Made by a program: the position numbers and the translations under genes. Positions 24,582-32,699 of a stretch of 64,000 nucleotides of DNA are shown here, piece by piece. The stretch is from JADLHS01 sp964594985 (GTDB lineage Bacteria > Verrucomicrobiota > Verrucomicrobiia > Limisphaerales > JADLHS01), in assembly GCA_964594985.1 (NCBI GenBank), contig CAZQNQ010000011.1, positions 81,283 through 145,282 of the forward strand, read 5' to 3'. Within the stretch, counting starts at the first letter, position 1, and every line of letters starts with the position of its first letter. The notes beneath the pieces are model-generated. The model did no database searches and was not told the DNA's origin. It saw nothing but the letters and a program-made list of their open reading frames with translations.

Positions 24582-25285
24582 ACTCCGCACTCCGCACTCC
24601 GCACTCCGCCCTCGGGCTGACGCTCGTCTGTTTTGCGCTTAAAGAAGAGGCGGGGCCGTTTCGGAAGCTGATGGCCGGGCGAAGCGATGTTTCCATTCTC
24701 ATCACCGGTATCGGACGCGCGAATTCAGAGCGCACGGTGCGGGAATTTATGCGAACCAACACCCCAAGCCGGGTCTTCACGTGCGGCTTCGCCGGCGGGC
24801 TTGATCCCAAACTCAAGGTTGGTGACGTGGTTTTTGCGATGCCCCTCACCCCGTCCGACGGGGAGAGGGTGTCCGGCAGGACGACGGGGGAGGGGTTGGC
24901 TGCGCAACTTCGCGCGGCGGGGGCGTGCCCGGCGACCTTCACCTGCGTGGATCGCATCGCCACCACCGCCTTCGAGAAACAGATGCTCCGCGCGAACACG
25001 CAAGCCGATGCCGTGGAAATGGAGTCGGAAGCGATTCATGCGGTTTGTCAGGAGCGGGGGATTCCCTGTGCCACCGTGCGCGTGATTTCCGACACTGCAC
25101 ACGAAGACCTGCCGCTGGATTTCAATCAGCTCTCCAATCCCGACCAGAGTTTGAACTTCGGTAAACTGGCACTCGCCATTGCGAAGTCACCCGGGAAAAT
25201 TCCTGCGTTATTACGGTTGCAGAAGATTACCAGCCTCGCCGCCCAGCGATTGGCTGCAACACTTTCCCAGATCATCGGACCGTAA
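24578..25285 (+). CDS. Nucleoside phosphorylase/MTAN-superfamily protein
   Basis: A 235-residue member of the PNP/UDP phosphorylase superfamily (MTA/SAH nucleosidase-like). Conserved parts: VCFALKEEAGPFRKL, LITGIGRANSE, FTCGFAGGLDPKLKVGDVV, AVEMESEAI (substrate-binding Met-Glu) and VRVISDTAHEDLPLDF (catalytic Asp region). It could hydrolyse methylthioadenosine/SAH, futalosine or a hopanoid intermediate (HpnG-like); the sequence does not decide. I set the start at GTG 24578, overlapping the exonuclease stop. Two repeats are embedded: (ACTCCGC)4 forms the first residues (24582-24609) and a 54-bp palindromic element (24842-24895, exactly 18 codons) replaces the loop after VVFAM. Confidence 0.82.
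   Translation: MNSALRTPHSALGLTLVCFALKEEAGPFRKLMAGRSDVSILITGIGRANSERTVREFMRTNTPSRVFTCGFAGGLDPKLKVGDVVFAMPLTPSDGERVSGRTTGEGLAAQLRAAGACPATFTCVDRIATTAFEKQMLRANTQADAVEMESEAIHAVCQERGIPCATVRVISDTAHEDLPLDFNQLSNPDQSLNFGKLALAIAKSPGKIPALLRLQKITSLAAQRLAATLSQIIGP
24582..24609. repeat. Heptamer tract (ACTCCGC)4 at the nucleosidase N-terminus
   Basis: Four exact units. It encodes NSALRTPHSAL in frame. The same unit, also four copies, lies in ribD at 47351-47378 and gives HSALRTPHSA there. Confidence 0.92.
24842..24895. repeat. 54-bp palindromic element in frame in the nucleosidase gene
   Basis: Arms CCCCTCACCCCGTC (24842-24855) and GACGGGGGAGGGG (24883-24895) with an inner CCGTCCGACGGGGAGAGGG. The length is exactly 18 codons. 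The arms resemble the end hairpins of the family at 5959-6119 and 60729-60918. Confidence 0.75.
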
Positions 25286-25727
25286 TAGTCGTCTTGACCG
25301 AGTTGGCAATGAAGCATTGCTCGTGGGCAAGATGGTGCAGATGAACTTCATCTTCAGGAGCAGGAAGCTTCTCTCCGCTGTAGATGATCTTGGGATTGAG
25401 CGTGACAGAACCGACCCAAGCCGCGCCTTTCTCGTTCTTGCTCATCAAGCCGACCGCTTCGTCTTCATAGCTATCCACTTGGAATCCCTGCTTCGAAGCG
25501 AGGTATAAGAACGTGAGCATGTGGCAGCTAGAGATTGAAGCGACATAGGCTTCCTCTGGATCAACATGGGCTGGATTCGAATACGGCGCAGGCACAACCG
25601 ACGGCGATGGCGAAGCCGGAATGGTCAGCCCACCATCGAACGTCCAGCTATGTTCGCGGGAATACTTGCCCTTGATAAAATCCGGGCTAGTTCGCTTCCA
25701 ACTGATGGTGGCTTTGTGTTCGGACAT
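25272..25727 (-). CDS. OsmC family peroxiredoxin-like protein
   Basis: A 151-residue OsmC/Ohr-family protein. The family reduces organic hydroperoxides with cysteine thiols. The peroxidatic-site Cys in VASISSCHMLTFLYLA (about residue 68) is conserved, and the second Cys is in EQCFIANSVKTT (about 138). The N-terminal Arg/Glu positions seem covered by REHSWTFDGG. Length matches (about 135-155). It is convergent with the nucleosidase gene, with a 14-bp overlap of the 3' ends. Likely role is protection against organic peroxides in the cytoplasm. Confidence 0.88.
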   Translation of the reverse strand: MSEHKATISWKRTSPDFIKGKYSREHSWTFDGGLTIPASPSPSVVPAPYSNPAHVDPEEAYVASISSCHMLTFLYLASKQGFQVDSYEDEAVGLMSKNEKGAAWVGSVTLNPKIIYSGEKLPAPEDEVHLHHLAHEQCFIANSVKTTITVR

Positions 25728-25772
25728 ATGAACGAGGCATTAGTTTTTTCTGCAACACGATTGGTTGCAGCG

Positions 25773-26204
25773 TTAGAGCACCCGAACTGGAAACTGTAAT
25801 GTAACCTTCTCAAGCTCACGAATAGATGCTCCCAACTGCGACTGGTCAAACTGCAACTTGAAGTGAAGCCGATTGCCAATGCCTGGCTGATCTGCCACTT
25901 CTCCGATCAACTCAATGTGGCCCTTACCATCACCCGTCAATCGCAAGCACAGTTGCCCTTCCAAAGTCGAGAACTCAGCCGCACCCTCCAGCGCGTCGTA
26001 GAGTGGTCGAAGCTGAGTAAGGAACGCAGCCAACTCGCTGGTAACAATCGCGGCATCAACACAGCCACGAAATCCGCCAACAAAAACCCTTATTTGCGAG
26101 GTCAGCCAATTGTCGTCGTAATACTCGCCAACGGGTGCGCGCGCATATCGTAGGACTTCGATTTCGATACGCTCATGCTCTGATTGGCCGAACGAAAGGA
26201 TCAT
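25773..26204 (-). CDS. WapI-like/immunity-type small protein
   Basis: A 143-residue acidic cytoplasmic protein. The sequence MILSFGQSEHERIEIEVLRY, then PVGEYYDDNWL, LRPLYDALEGAAEF and GHIELIGEVADQPGIGNRLH resembles the WapI immunity group (partners of WapA-type contact toxins), recalled from memory. No toxin gene is adjacent, so it may be an orphan immunity-like or simply a housekeeping relative. No catalytic motif is seen. The start 26204 is chosen because upstream sequence in the frame overlaps zwf and has no family likeness. Confidence 0.6.
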   Translation of the reverse strand: MILSFGQSEHERIEIEVLRYARAPVGEYYDDNWLTSQIRVFVGGFRGCVDAAIVTSELAAFLTQLRPLYDALEGAAEFSTLEGQLCLRLTGDGKGHIELIGEVADQPGIGNRLHFKLQFDQSQLGASIRELEKVTLQFPVRVL

Positions 26205-26221
26205 GCGTGGCGAGTGGATAA

Positions 26222-27778
26222 TTACTTTATCGGCTGCGGATCGCGCCAGACGTGGCCGCTTTGCGCGAGCAATTCTTCCGCGGCAATCGGACCCCAGGTG
26301 CCAGCGGCGTAGAATTCGCGGTTCGAGAGCGGTTTGCCTTCCCAACCTTGCCGGATGGAATCCACGATCTGCCATGCGGTTTCCACTTCATCGCGACGGA
26401 TAAAGAGCGTGGCGTCGCCCGCGACGGCTTCGAGCAACAGGCGTTCGTAAGCTTCAGGCGTGTAGGCGCCGAACTCGGAATCGTAACTGAAGTGCATCCG
26501 CACCGGGCGCATGCCGACCTGGGCGCCGGGCACTTTGCCGTTGAAGCGAAGCGTGATGCCTTCGTTCGGTTGCAGGCGCAACGTGAGCGAGTTCGGATCG
26601 AGCGTGTTCCCACACGCGGCGGCAAAGAGCACGTTGGGCGTGGGACGAAACTGGATGCGCACCTCGCTCGCACCGAGCGGGAGGCATTTGCCGGTGCGGA
26701 GGTAGAACGGCACGCCGCTCCAGCGCCAGTTATCAATGAACATCTTCGCGGCCACGTAAGTTTCCACGTTGGAATCCGGCTTCACTTTGACTTCCTGCCG
26801 GTAACCGACCTGCGGTTGCCCATCCAGCACCCCGGCGAAGTATTGGCCGCGCACGACTTGTTTGGCCACGCTCTCGACCGTGAACGGCCGGATGGATTTG
26901 AGCAGCTTGACCTTCTCATCGCGGATGGCTTCGGCTTCCAGTGAAACGGGCGGCTCCATGGCGACCAACGACAACACCTGTAGCATGTGATTCTGGAGCA
27001 TGTCGCGCATCGCGCCGGATTCCTCGTAATACCCGCCGCGCGTGCCGACCGCGTGTTTCTCGCTGACGGTGATCTGGACGTTATCCACGGATTCGCGACT
27101 CCAGAGCCGCTCGAAGATCGAGTTGGAGAAGCGGAACATCAAAATGTTCTGCACCGTTTCCTTGCCGAGATAATGGTCAATGCGGAAGACCTGCGATTCG
27201 TGCGCATAACGGGTCAACTCGCTGTTGAGTGCGTGCGCCGAGGCGAGATCGTGACCGAACGGTTTTTCCACGACGATGCGTTGCCAGCCCCCACCGTGTC
27301 CCGGCGGCTTGAGCAAACCGGTGGCGTGCAGGTTTTCCACGGCGTCGCCGAACTGACTGGGCGAAATGGCGAGGTAGAACAGAATATTATTCCGCAACTC
27401 CGGCACACCGAACGACACGAGCCGCTGCTCCAGCTTCTGATAAGCGGTTTTATCAGTGAGGTCGCCCATGCAATAGACAATGTACTCGGCGAACTTGGCC
27501 CAGACGGCATCGTCCACCGGTTTGGTGCGGGAGAACTTGCCGAGCGCCTCGCGCAGTTCCGCGCGGAAGGATTCGTCGGTCTTCTCGCGGCGTGCGAAGC
27601 CGATGATGCGGAACGCGGCCGGGAGTTGGTTCTCCTTGAACAAGTGGTAGAACGCGGGAATCAACTTGCGCGCGGTCAGATCGCCGCTCGCGCCAAAGAT
27701 GACGATGGAGCAAGGCTCGACGGCTTTGCGTTGGGTATCCAGGCGGCAATGGCTGGTATTATCAAAATCAACACTCAC
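26222..27778 (-). CDS. zwf: Glucose-6-phosphate 1-dehydrogenase
   Basis: Oxidises glucose 6-phosphate to 6-phosphogluconolactone with NADP, entry to the oxidative pentose phosphate pathway. The nucleotide motif VIFGASGDLTARKLIPAFYH lies at about residues 26-45, the catalytic/substrate signature FRIDHYLGKETVQNI near 200-214, and EKPFGHDL before it. Length 518 is a bit above the usual 480-510. I chose the GTG at 27778 (VSVDFDN); ATGs further upstream at 27850-27859 would add about 25 residues with no family likeness. It is downstream of a TTAATC-type repeat that fills its upstream gap. Confidence 0.92.
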   Translation of the reverse strand: MSVDFDNTSHCRLDTQRKAVEPCSIVIFGASGDLTARKLIPAFYHLFKENQLPAAFRIIGFARREKTDESFRAELREALGKFSRTKPVDDAVWAKFAEYIVYCMGDLTDKTAYQKLEQRLVSFGVPELRNNILFYLAISPSQFGDAVENLHATGLLKPPGHGGGWQRIVVEKPFGHDLASAHALNSELTRYAHESQVFRIDHYLGKETVQNILMFRFSNSIFERLWSRESVDNVQITVSEKHAVGTRGGYYEESGAMRDMLQNHMLQVLSLVAMEPPVSLEAEAIRDEKVKLLKSIRPFTVESVAKQVVRGQYFAGVLDGQPQVGYRQEVKVKPDSNVETYVAAKMFIDNWRWSGVPFYLRTGKCLPLGASEVRIQFRPTPNVLFAAACGNTLDPNSLTLRLQPNEGITLRFNGKVPGAQVGMRPVRMHFSYDSEFGAYTPEAYERLLLEAVAGDATLFIRRDEVETAWQIVDSIRQGWEGKPLSNREFYAAGTWGPIAAEELLAQSGHVWRDPQPIK

Positions 27779-27907
27779 AGGCCGGAAGAGTGGCGGAGCG
27801 ACCGGCAAAAAACAACTCTGCGAGCAGTTCCATTCATCTTTTCCAGTCATCCTTGCCATGAACCCGGGTGCGGGCAGCATGAGGTTTACCAGAAACAACC
27901 GCCATAA

Positions 27908-28038
27908 GGGTGCGACTGAAAATGCCGTGTACCTTCGGTTCTTACTCTTAATCTTGTTCTTAATCTTAATCGCGGCGGTGGGAGATTAAGAAAAAGATTA
28001 AGACCTCATTACTCGGACGCCAGTTTCAGTCGCCTCCC
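27908..28038. repeat. Composite inverted repeat, TTAATC/GATTAA family copy C
   Basis: Outer arms GGGTGCGACTGAAAATGCCG (27908-) and CCAGTTTCAGTCGCCTCCC (to 28038); inner arms CTTACTCTTAATCTTG.. and AGATTAAGAAAAAGATTAAG. It occupies most of the 335-bp gap between the divergent zwf and DUF748 genes; no other feature is seen there. Confidence 0.9.
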
Positions 28039-28113
28039 GCGGAAACCCGGCTTGCGATTTAAGCGATATTCTTTAGCTTGCAGCGAAGACGTAAACCGCG
28101 TCGCCCGGCCCGG

Positions 28114-31100
28114 ATGAAACAAAAACGCACTCCACTCCTCCAACGCCGCACCCCGGATCCAGTTCCTCCGAAGAAGCGCTGGCGCCGGCGGGTGGCGATC
28201 GGCGTGGCGGTTTATGCCGTCATCGGATTTTTCATCCTGCCCGCCATCATCAAGTGGCAGTTGCGCAAACAGCTTCCGGCGCTGTCGCTGCGGCAGGTGG
28301 AAGTGAAACAGGTGCGTATGAATCCTTTCGCGCTCTCGCTCACGATCCGTGGGCTGGCCCTGACGGAAACCAACGGCACGCCGTTCGTCGCGTTCGACGA
28401 ATTTTACGCCAACTTTCAGCTCTCCTCGATTTTCCGGGGAGCGTGGACCTTCGATGAAATCCGGCTCGTCCACCCAACAGCCAAGCTCGTCCGCTTTGCC
28501 GCCGGCAATTTTAACTTCTCGAATCTGCTCAGCACCAACCCACCCACCACCAATCCCCCCAGCGCCCCGCCCTCGCTCCTGATCCAAAATCTGGTTGTCA
28601 CGAATGCGCTGGTCACGGTCACCGATGAAATGACCGAACCCGACTTCCACACGACCTACGGGCCGATCAATGTGGACATGACGGATTTCACCACGCATCG
28701 TGATGATGAAGAACCTTACAGCATCATCGCTACCACCACCGAGGGAGAAACCTTCGCCTGGTCGGGGCGTTTCTCGTTACGCCAGCTCCGGTCGCGGGGG
28801 CAGTTCAAACTTAGCGGCATCCCCCCGCACAAATATGGACCGTACGCCGCGCACTTCACCACGGCGCAAATCCAGCAAGGGACCCTCGACATCGGCGCGA
28901 CTTATCGCGTGAATCTCGCGCGGAACCCGGTCGAGCTCGAAGCCACCAACGCCTTCGTGCAGTTGCGTGATCTGGTCGTCAAAGCACCGGAGCGCGATAA
29001 TGCCTTGCTGGCGCTGGAATCCCTCAAGATTGCCAACGCCTCCGCAAGCCTGACCGGGCGGGTGGCCCACGTCAGTCTGATGGAAATCAACGGCGGCTCG
29101 ACATTCCTCGAACGCGACCCCAACGGCCAACCCGTGGCGCTGAGTTATTTGAAGCTGCCCAAGGCGGAAGCCACCCCGCTCGCGACTGCCGCCGCCCAGG
29201 CTGCCGCTCCCGCGCTCGCCGATGTCTGGCAACTGCGGCTGGAGGAACTGATCGTCACCAACTTCAACGTCGCGGTTGAAGATCATTCCACCGTCGGCGT
29301 CGCCACGATCGGCCTCGACAATCTGGCCGTGAACCTCAAAGGCCTTTCCAGCCAGTCCAACGCGCCGATCGCGCTGACGGTGGGCTTCGACTGGCGCGGC
29401 GGCGGCACGGTGCATACGGACGTCCGCGGCACGGTGCTCCCGCCGGATCTCTCGGCGACCCTGGCCATCAGCAATCTGGCCATCCCGGTCGTGCAACCGT
29501 ACCTCGCCCAGTTTCTCAATCTCGTCATCCACACGGGCGGCTTGAATCTGCATGGCGTCGCCACCTTCAATCCCGCCGCCACGCCACAGGTCCATTTCAC
29601 CGGCGACTCCAGCGTTACCAACTTTGCTTCCTCCGACACCGTGGCCTATCACGAACTGGCCTCCTGGCAAAATCACAGCCTCCGCGGGATTGACTTCGCC
29701 CTGAATCCGACCCGGTTGAGCATTGAAGAAATCAAATTCGTCGGCGCGCGGAACAACATCGTCATCAGTTCCAACGGTCAGGTGAACGTCGTGGCGTTGG
29801 CGAAACTGCCCGCCAATACCAACGCAGCCGCCACCGCTACCACCAACGCCGCCCCGGCACCCCAGCCGCCACCGGCCGAATTGTTCCCCATCCACGTTGG
29901 GGCCGTCGTGCTGGAAAACAATTCCTTCCGGGCGGCGGATGATTCGTTGCTGCGCCGGTTTGAAACCCGGGTCGAAGAAATCAACGGCAGCATCCGTGAC
30001 ATCACGCTACCCGGCCTCAACAAAGCCAGCGTGGACATCCGCGGCAAGGTCACTGCGGTGGCGCCATTCGAGATCACCGGTACTGTGACGCCTGACCCGA
30101 ACAACCTCTTCGTGGACCTGAAAGTCGCGTTCACCAACACGGACCTCACCCCGCTCAGTCCCTACACCGAGAAGTTCGTGGGCCGACCGTTGACCCGGGG
30201 CAAACTCACGACGGAACTGGTTTATCACATCGAAAATCGCACCCTGGCCGGAACGAACATCGTGGACCTCGCGCAACTCACACTCGGCGCCCGCGTGCCC
30301 AGTCCCGATGCCACTAGCCTCCCGGTCAAGCTGGCCATCGGCCTGATGAAAGACACCGACGGGCACATCCGGCTGGACCTGCCGGTGTCCGGCAGCCTGG
30401 ATGATCCGCAATTCAGCATCTGGGGGCTGGTGGGCCAGGCGTTGCAAAACATGATCCTGAAAATCGCGGCCTCGCCCTTCTCCCTGCTCGGCGCGTTGGT
30501 CGGCGGTGGAGAGGAATTGCAGTTCGTGGAATTTGATCCGGGCCTGACGCAATTGCCCGACAGTCAGACGAACAAACTGTTCACCCTCGTCGCCGCCCTG
30601 AACAAACGCCCGGCCCTGACGCTGGAGATCGGCGCGACGTTTGACGCGGTGCTCGACGCGGACGCGCTCGGACGTCAGAAGGTGGCGGAACGCATGAAGA
30701 CCGCGCGCATCGAGGAAATTGTCGCGCGCGGCAAACCCGCCCCGGCCCGGAGCGAATTGCAACTGGATGAAACGGAATACGACCGGCTCCTGCGCAAAGA
30801 GTATCGCGCCGCGTTCAACACCACCCCCGAACAGGCGCTCTATGACAAACTGGCCGCCGTGCTGGCCGCCACCTCCTTCAGCCCGAACACGCCGGCCCCG
30901 CCGCCCAGCCCGACCACCGATCGCAGCCAGCAGAAAGGCGCCGCCCTTTTGATGGGCATGAACCGGTCGCTGGCCCAGATGGCGGCGGCCTCGCAAAGCG
31001 GCAGTGGCGGCACCAACGCCAGCGCCGGCATCAAACTCAAGACCAAGACCGAGAAGGAACTGGTGCGCGATGAATTGGAACAGCGCCTCGCCACGCTTGC

Positions 31101-31272
31101 GCCGGTGACGACGGACGAATTGCGCGCCTTGATGCAACGCCGGATCGAGACGGTGCAGCGATTCCTCGTGGAGCAGGCGGCCATTGCGGCGGATCGCGTG
31201 TTACCGACCACGCCCAACCCGGAAGATCCCAATCGCAAAGGCGCGGCCCGCGTGGTCTTCTCGCTCGATTGA
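28114..31272 (+). CDS. Large DUF748/AsmA-like inner-membrane-anchored protein
   Basis: A 1052-residue protein with a basic cytoplasmic start, one transmembrane helix (about residues 29-45, VAIGVAVYAVIGFFIL) and a long periplasmic beta-rich region of the DUF748 type. AsmA/TamB-like proteins of this kind are proposed bridges for lipid transfer to the outer membrane, so a role in envelope lipid homeostasis is inferred. Recurrent beta-strand blocks such as LTIRGLALTETNGTPFVAF and LDLPVSGSLDDPQFSIWGLV (a typical DUF748 C-terminal block) are visible; Pro/Ala/Thr-rich linkers occur near 590-605 and 935-950. Start 28114 (MKQKRTPLL) is chosen over a TTG 12 codons upstream. Its stop lies 2 bp before repeat copy D. 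Confidence 0.88.
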   Translation: MKQKRTPLLQRRTPDPVPPKKRWRRRVAIGVAVYAVIGFFILPAIIKWQLRKQLPALSLRQVEVKQVRMNPFALSLTIRGLALTETNGTPFVAFDEFYANFQLSSIFRGAWTFDEIRLVHPTAKLVRFAAGNFNFSNLLSTNPPTTNPPSAPPSLLIQNLVVTNALVTVTDEMTEPDFHTTYGPINVDMTDFTTHRDDEEPYSIIATTTEGETFAWSGRFSLRQLRSRGQFKLSGIPPHKYGPYAAHFTTAQIQQGTLDIGATYRVNLARNPVELEATNAFVQLRDLVVKAPERDNALLALESLKIANASASLTGRVAHVSLMEINGGSTFLERDPNGQPVALSYLKLPKAEATPLATAAAQAAAPALADVWQLRLEELIVTNFNVAVEDHSTVGVATIGLDNLAVNLKGLSSQSNAPIALTVGFDWRGGGTVHTDVRGTVLPPDLSATLAISNLAIPVVQPYLAQFLNLVIHTGGLNLHGVATFNPAATPQVHFTGDSSVTNFASSDTVAYHELASWQNHSLRGIDFALNPTRLSIEEIKFVGARNNIVISSNGQVNVVALAKLPANTNAAATATTNAAPAPQPPPAELFPIHVGAVVLENNSFRAADDSLLRRFETRVEEINGSIRDITLPGLNKASVDIRGKVTAVAPFEITGTVTPDPNNLFVDLKVAFTNTDLTPLSPYTEKFVGRPLTRGKLTTELVYHIENRTLAGTNIVDLAQLTLGARVPSPDATSLPVKLAIGLMKDTDGHIRLDLPVSGSLDDPQFSIWGLVGQALQNMILKIAASPFSLLGALVGGGEELQFVEFDPGLTQLPDSQTNKLFTLVAALNKRPALTLEIGATFDAVLDADALGRQKVAERMKTARIEEIVARGKPAPARSELQLDETEYDRLLRKEYRAAFNTTPEQALYDKLAAVLAATSFSPNTPAPPPSPTTDRSQQKGAALLMGMNRSLAQMAAASQSGSGGTNASAGIKLKTKTEKELVRDELEQRLATLAPVTTDELRALMQRRIETVQRFLVEQAAIAADRVLPTTPNPEDPNRKGAARVVFSLD

Positions 31273-31274
31273 CG

Positions 31275-31411
31275 GGGTGTGACTGACAGTGCCGCGTGTT
31301 TTAGCTCTTACTCTTAATCCTTTTCTTAATCTTAATCCCCCTCCGACCGGAGATTAAGAAAAAGATTAAGATTAAGAACCCCACGGTTGAACGGCAATTT
31401 TAGTCGCGCCC
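31275..31411. repeat. Composite inverted repeat, TTAATC/GATTAA family copy D
   Basis: Outer arms GGGTGTGACTGACAGTGCCG (31275-) and ACGGCAATTTTAGTCGCGCCC (to 31411). Inner hexamer arms CTTACTCTTAATCCTTTTC and AGATTAAGAAAAAGATTAAG. It fills the gap between DUF748 and the next methyltransferase gene. Confidence 0.9.
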
Positions 31412-31467
31412 AGAACGCGGAGCTTTGACTCGCCCGGCGACGCACCCCAATCCATACTACTGTCCAC

Positions 31468-32697
31468 GTGAGCAAACCCGAGCCAACCGAAAGTTTCATC
31501 CAGAAAACCGTCGCCAGCCTCGGCGACGGCACCTTCGTGCGGCTCGTGCTTTCCAAGCCGGTCAACTTCGACCTGCCGCAAAAAATCTTTGGTCGCGCGG
31601 TCAAACTCCGCGGCGCGATCCATCTTTCCCTCACGCTTCGTCATCCCACTCGCGACCTGACCCAAAACCTGACCGTGCCGGAAGTGGCGGCATGGTTGCA
31701 ACAGCAGCTCGGGCAAAATTTCCGCAGCGCGCTGCTCGGCACGCGGGTGCGGGACTGGCAATTCATCTCCACCGCCACGGGAGAGGCGCGACTGGTGGAT
31801 CACAAGCCCGCCAAGAAAATTGCCCCGCCCCAGGAGCATGATCAAAAGGCCGTCGGCTTTCTCGGCGCGAATGCGCGGGATTGGCTGACGGGTCTGGGGG
31901 TGCTGGATCGCGACGGCAAATTGCGCGCTTCGATGGCGGACAAGCAGCGGCAGATCAATCATTACCTGGAAATTGTTTCGCATCTGGCGAAGGAATGCGG
32001 CTGGACCGGAGCGCCGAGCGCCGTCTCGGCCCGCACCGATGTCAGTCACCCCGAGCCGAACCGGAGTTCGGCGCTCCACTTCGCGGACATGGGCTGTGGC
32101 AAGGGGTATCTCACGTTTGGATTGTGGCACTTGTTCGCGCGGGTTGGGAAACAACCGGTCCGCGTCACGGGCGTTGAATCACGCGCCGATCTGGTGACGA
32201 CGACCAACCAGCTCGCCCGGCAGATCCACGCGGAGGGATTGGAATTTGTGCGCGGCGAAATCGCCACCGCCAAACTCTCGCAGGTGGACGCCTTGATCGC
32301 CTTGCACGCGTGCAACACCGCCACCGATGATGCCATCCGGCGCGGCATCGAACTGGGCGCGAAGTTGATCGTGGTCGCCCCGTGTTGTCACAAGGAAATC
32401 CGCCCGCAACTGGGCCGTCCCGCCCCGCTCGCGCCGGTGCTGCAACACGGCATCATGGCGGAACGGATGGCCGAGTGGGCGACGGACGGCTTGCGGGCGC
32501 TGTTTCTGGAATGGGCGGGCTGCCGGACGAAGCTGATGGAATTCATCGGCGGCGAACACACGCCAAAGAATCTGATGATCGCCGCCGTGCGCGAGCGGGA
32601 AGCGTTCCAAGACGAAACCGTCCGCACGCAGATCGTCGAGCTGAAGAAATTTCTCGGCATCACGCAACATGCGTTGGACCCGTTGTTGAAAACCTGA
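31468..32697 (+). CDS. Class I SAM methyltransferase (PF13679-like), repeat-interrupted
   Basis: A 409-residue methyltransferase of the PF13679 (Methyltransf_32) kind, related to RNA methyltransferase-like proteins. SAM motif I is FADMGCGKGYLTFGL (about 206-220). HACNTATDDAI, APCCHKE and GGEHTPKNLMIAAV complete the family pattern. The start is a GTG (31468) with no in-frame ATG nearby. Between AKECGW and FADMG the protein has about 25 extra residues encoded by an inverted repeat (32008-32077), so a mobile element has entered just before the SAM-binding motif without breaking the frame. It is followed after 2 bp by the Rsm22-like gene. The target molecule is unknown. Confidence 0.82.
   Translation: MSKPEPTESFIQKTVASLGDGTFVRLVLSKPVNFDLPQKIFGRAVKLRGAIHLSLTLRHPTRDLTQNLTVPEVAAWLQQQLGQNFRSALLGTRVRDWQFISTATGEARLVDHKPAKKIAPPQEHDQKAVGFLGANARDWLTGLGVLDRDGKLRASMADKQRQINHYLEIVSHLAKECGWTGAPSAVSARTDVSHPEPNRSSALHFADMGCGKGYLTFGLWHLFARVGKQPVRVTGVESRADLVTTTNQLARQIHAEGLEFVRGEIATAKLSQVDALIALHACNTATDDAIRRGIELGAKLIVVAPCCHKEIRPQLGRPAPLAPVLQHGIMAERMAEWATDGLRALFLEWAGCRTKLMEFIGGEHTPKNLMIAAVREREAFQDETVRTQIVELKKFLGITQHALDPLLKT
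32008..32077. repeat. In-frame inverted repeat in the methyltransferase gene
   Basis: Left arm GGAGCGCCGAGCGCCGTCTC (32008-) and right arm ending GAGTTCGGCGCTCC (to 32077) share the outer 10 bp GGAGCGCCGA exactly, then an imperfect inner stem. The outer bases match the GGGAGCGCC family seen in gaps at 3468, 40496 and 52401. Confidence 0.75.
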
Positions 32698-32699
32698 AG

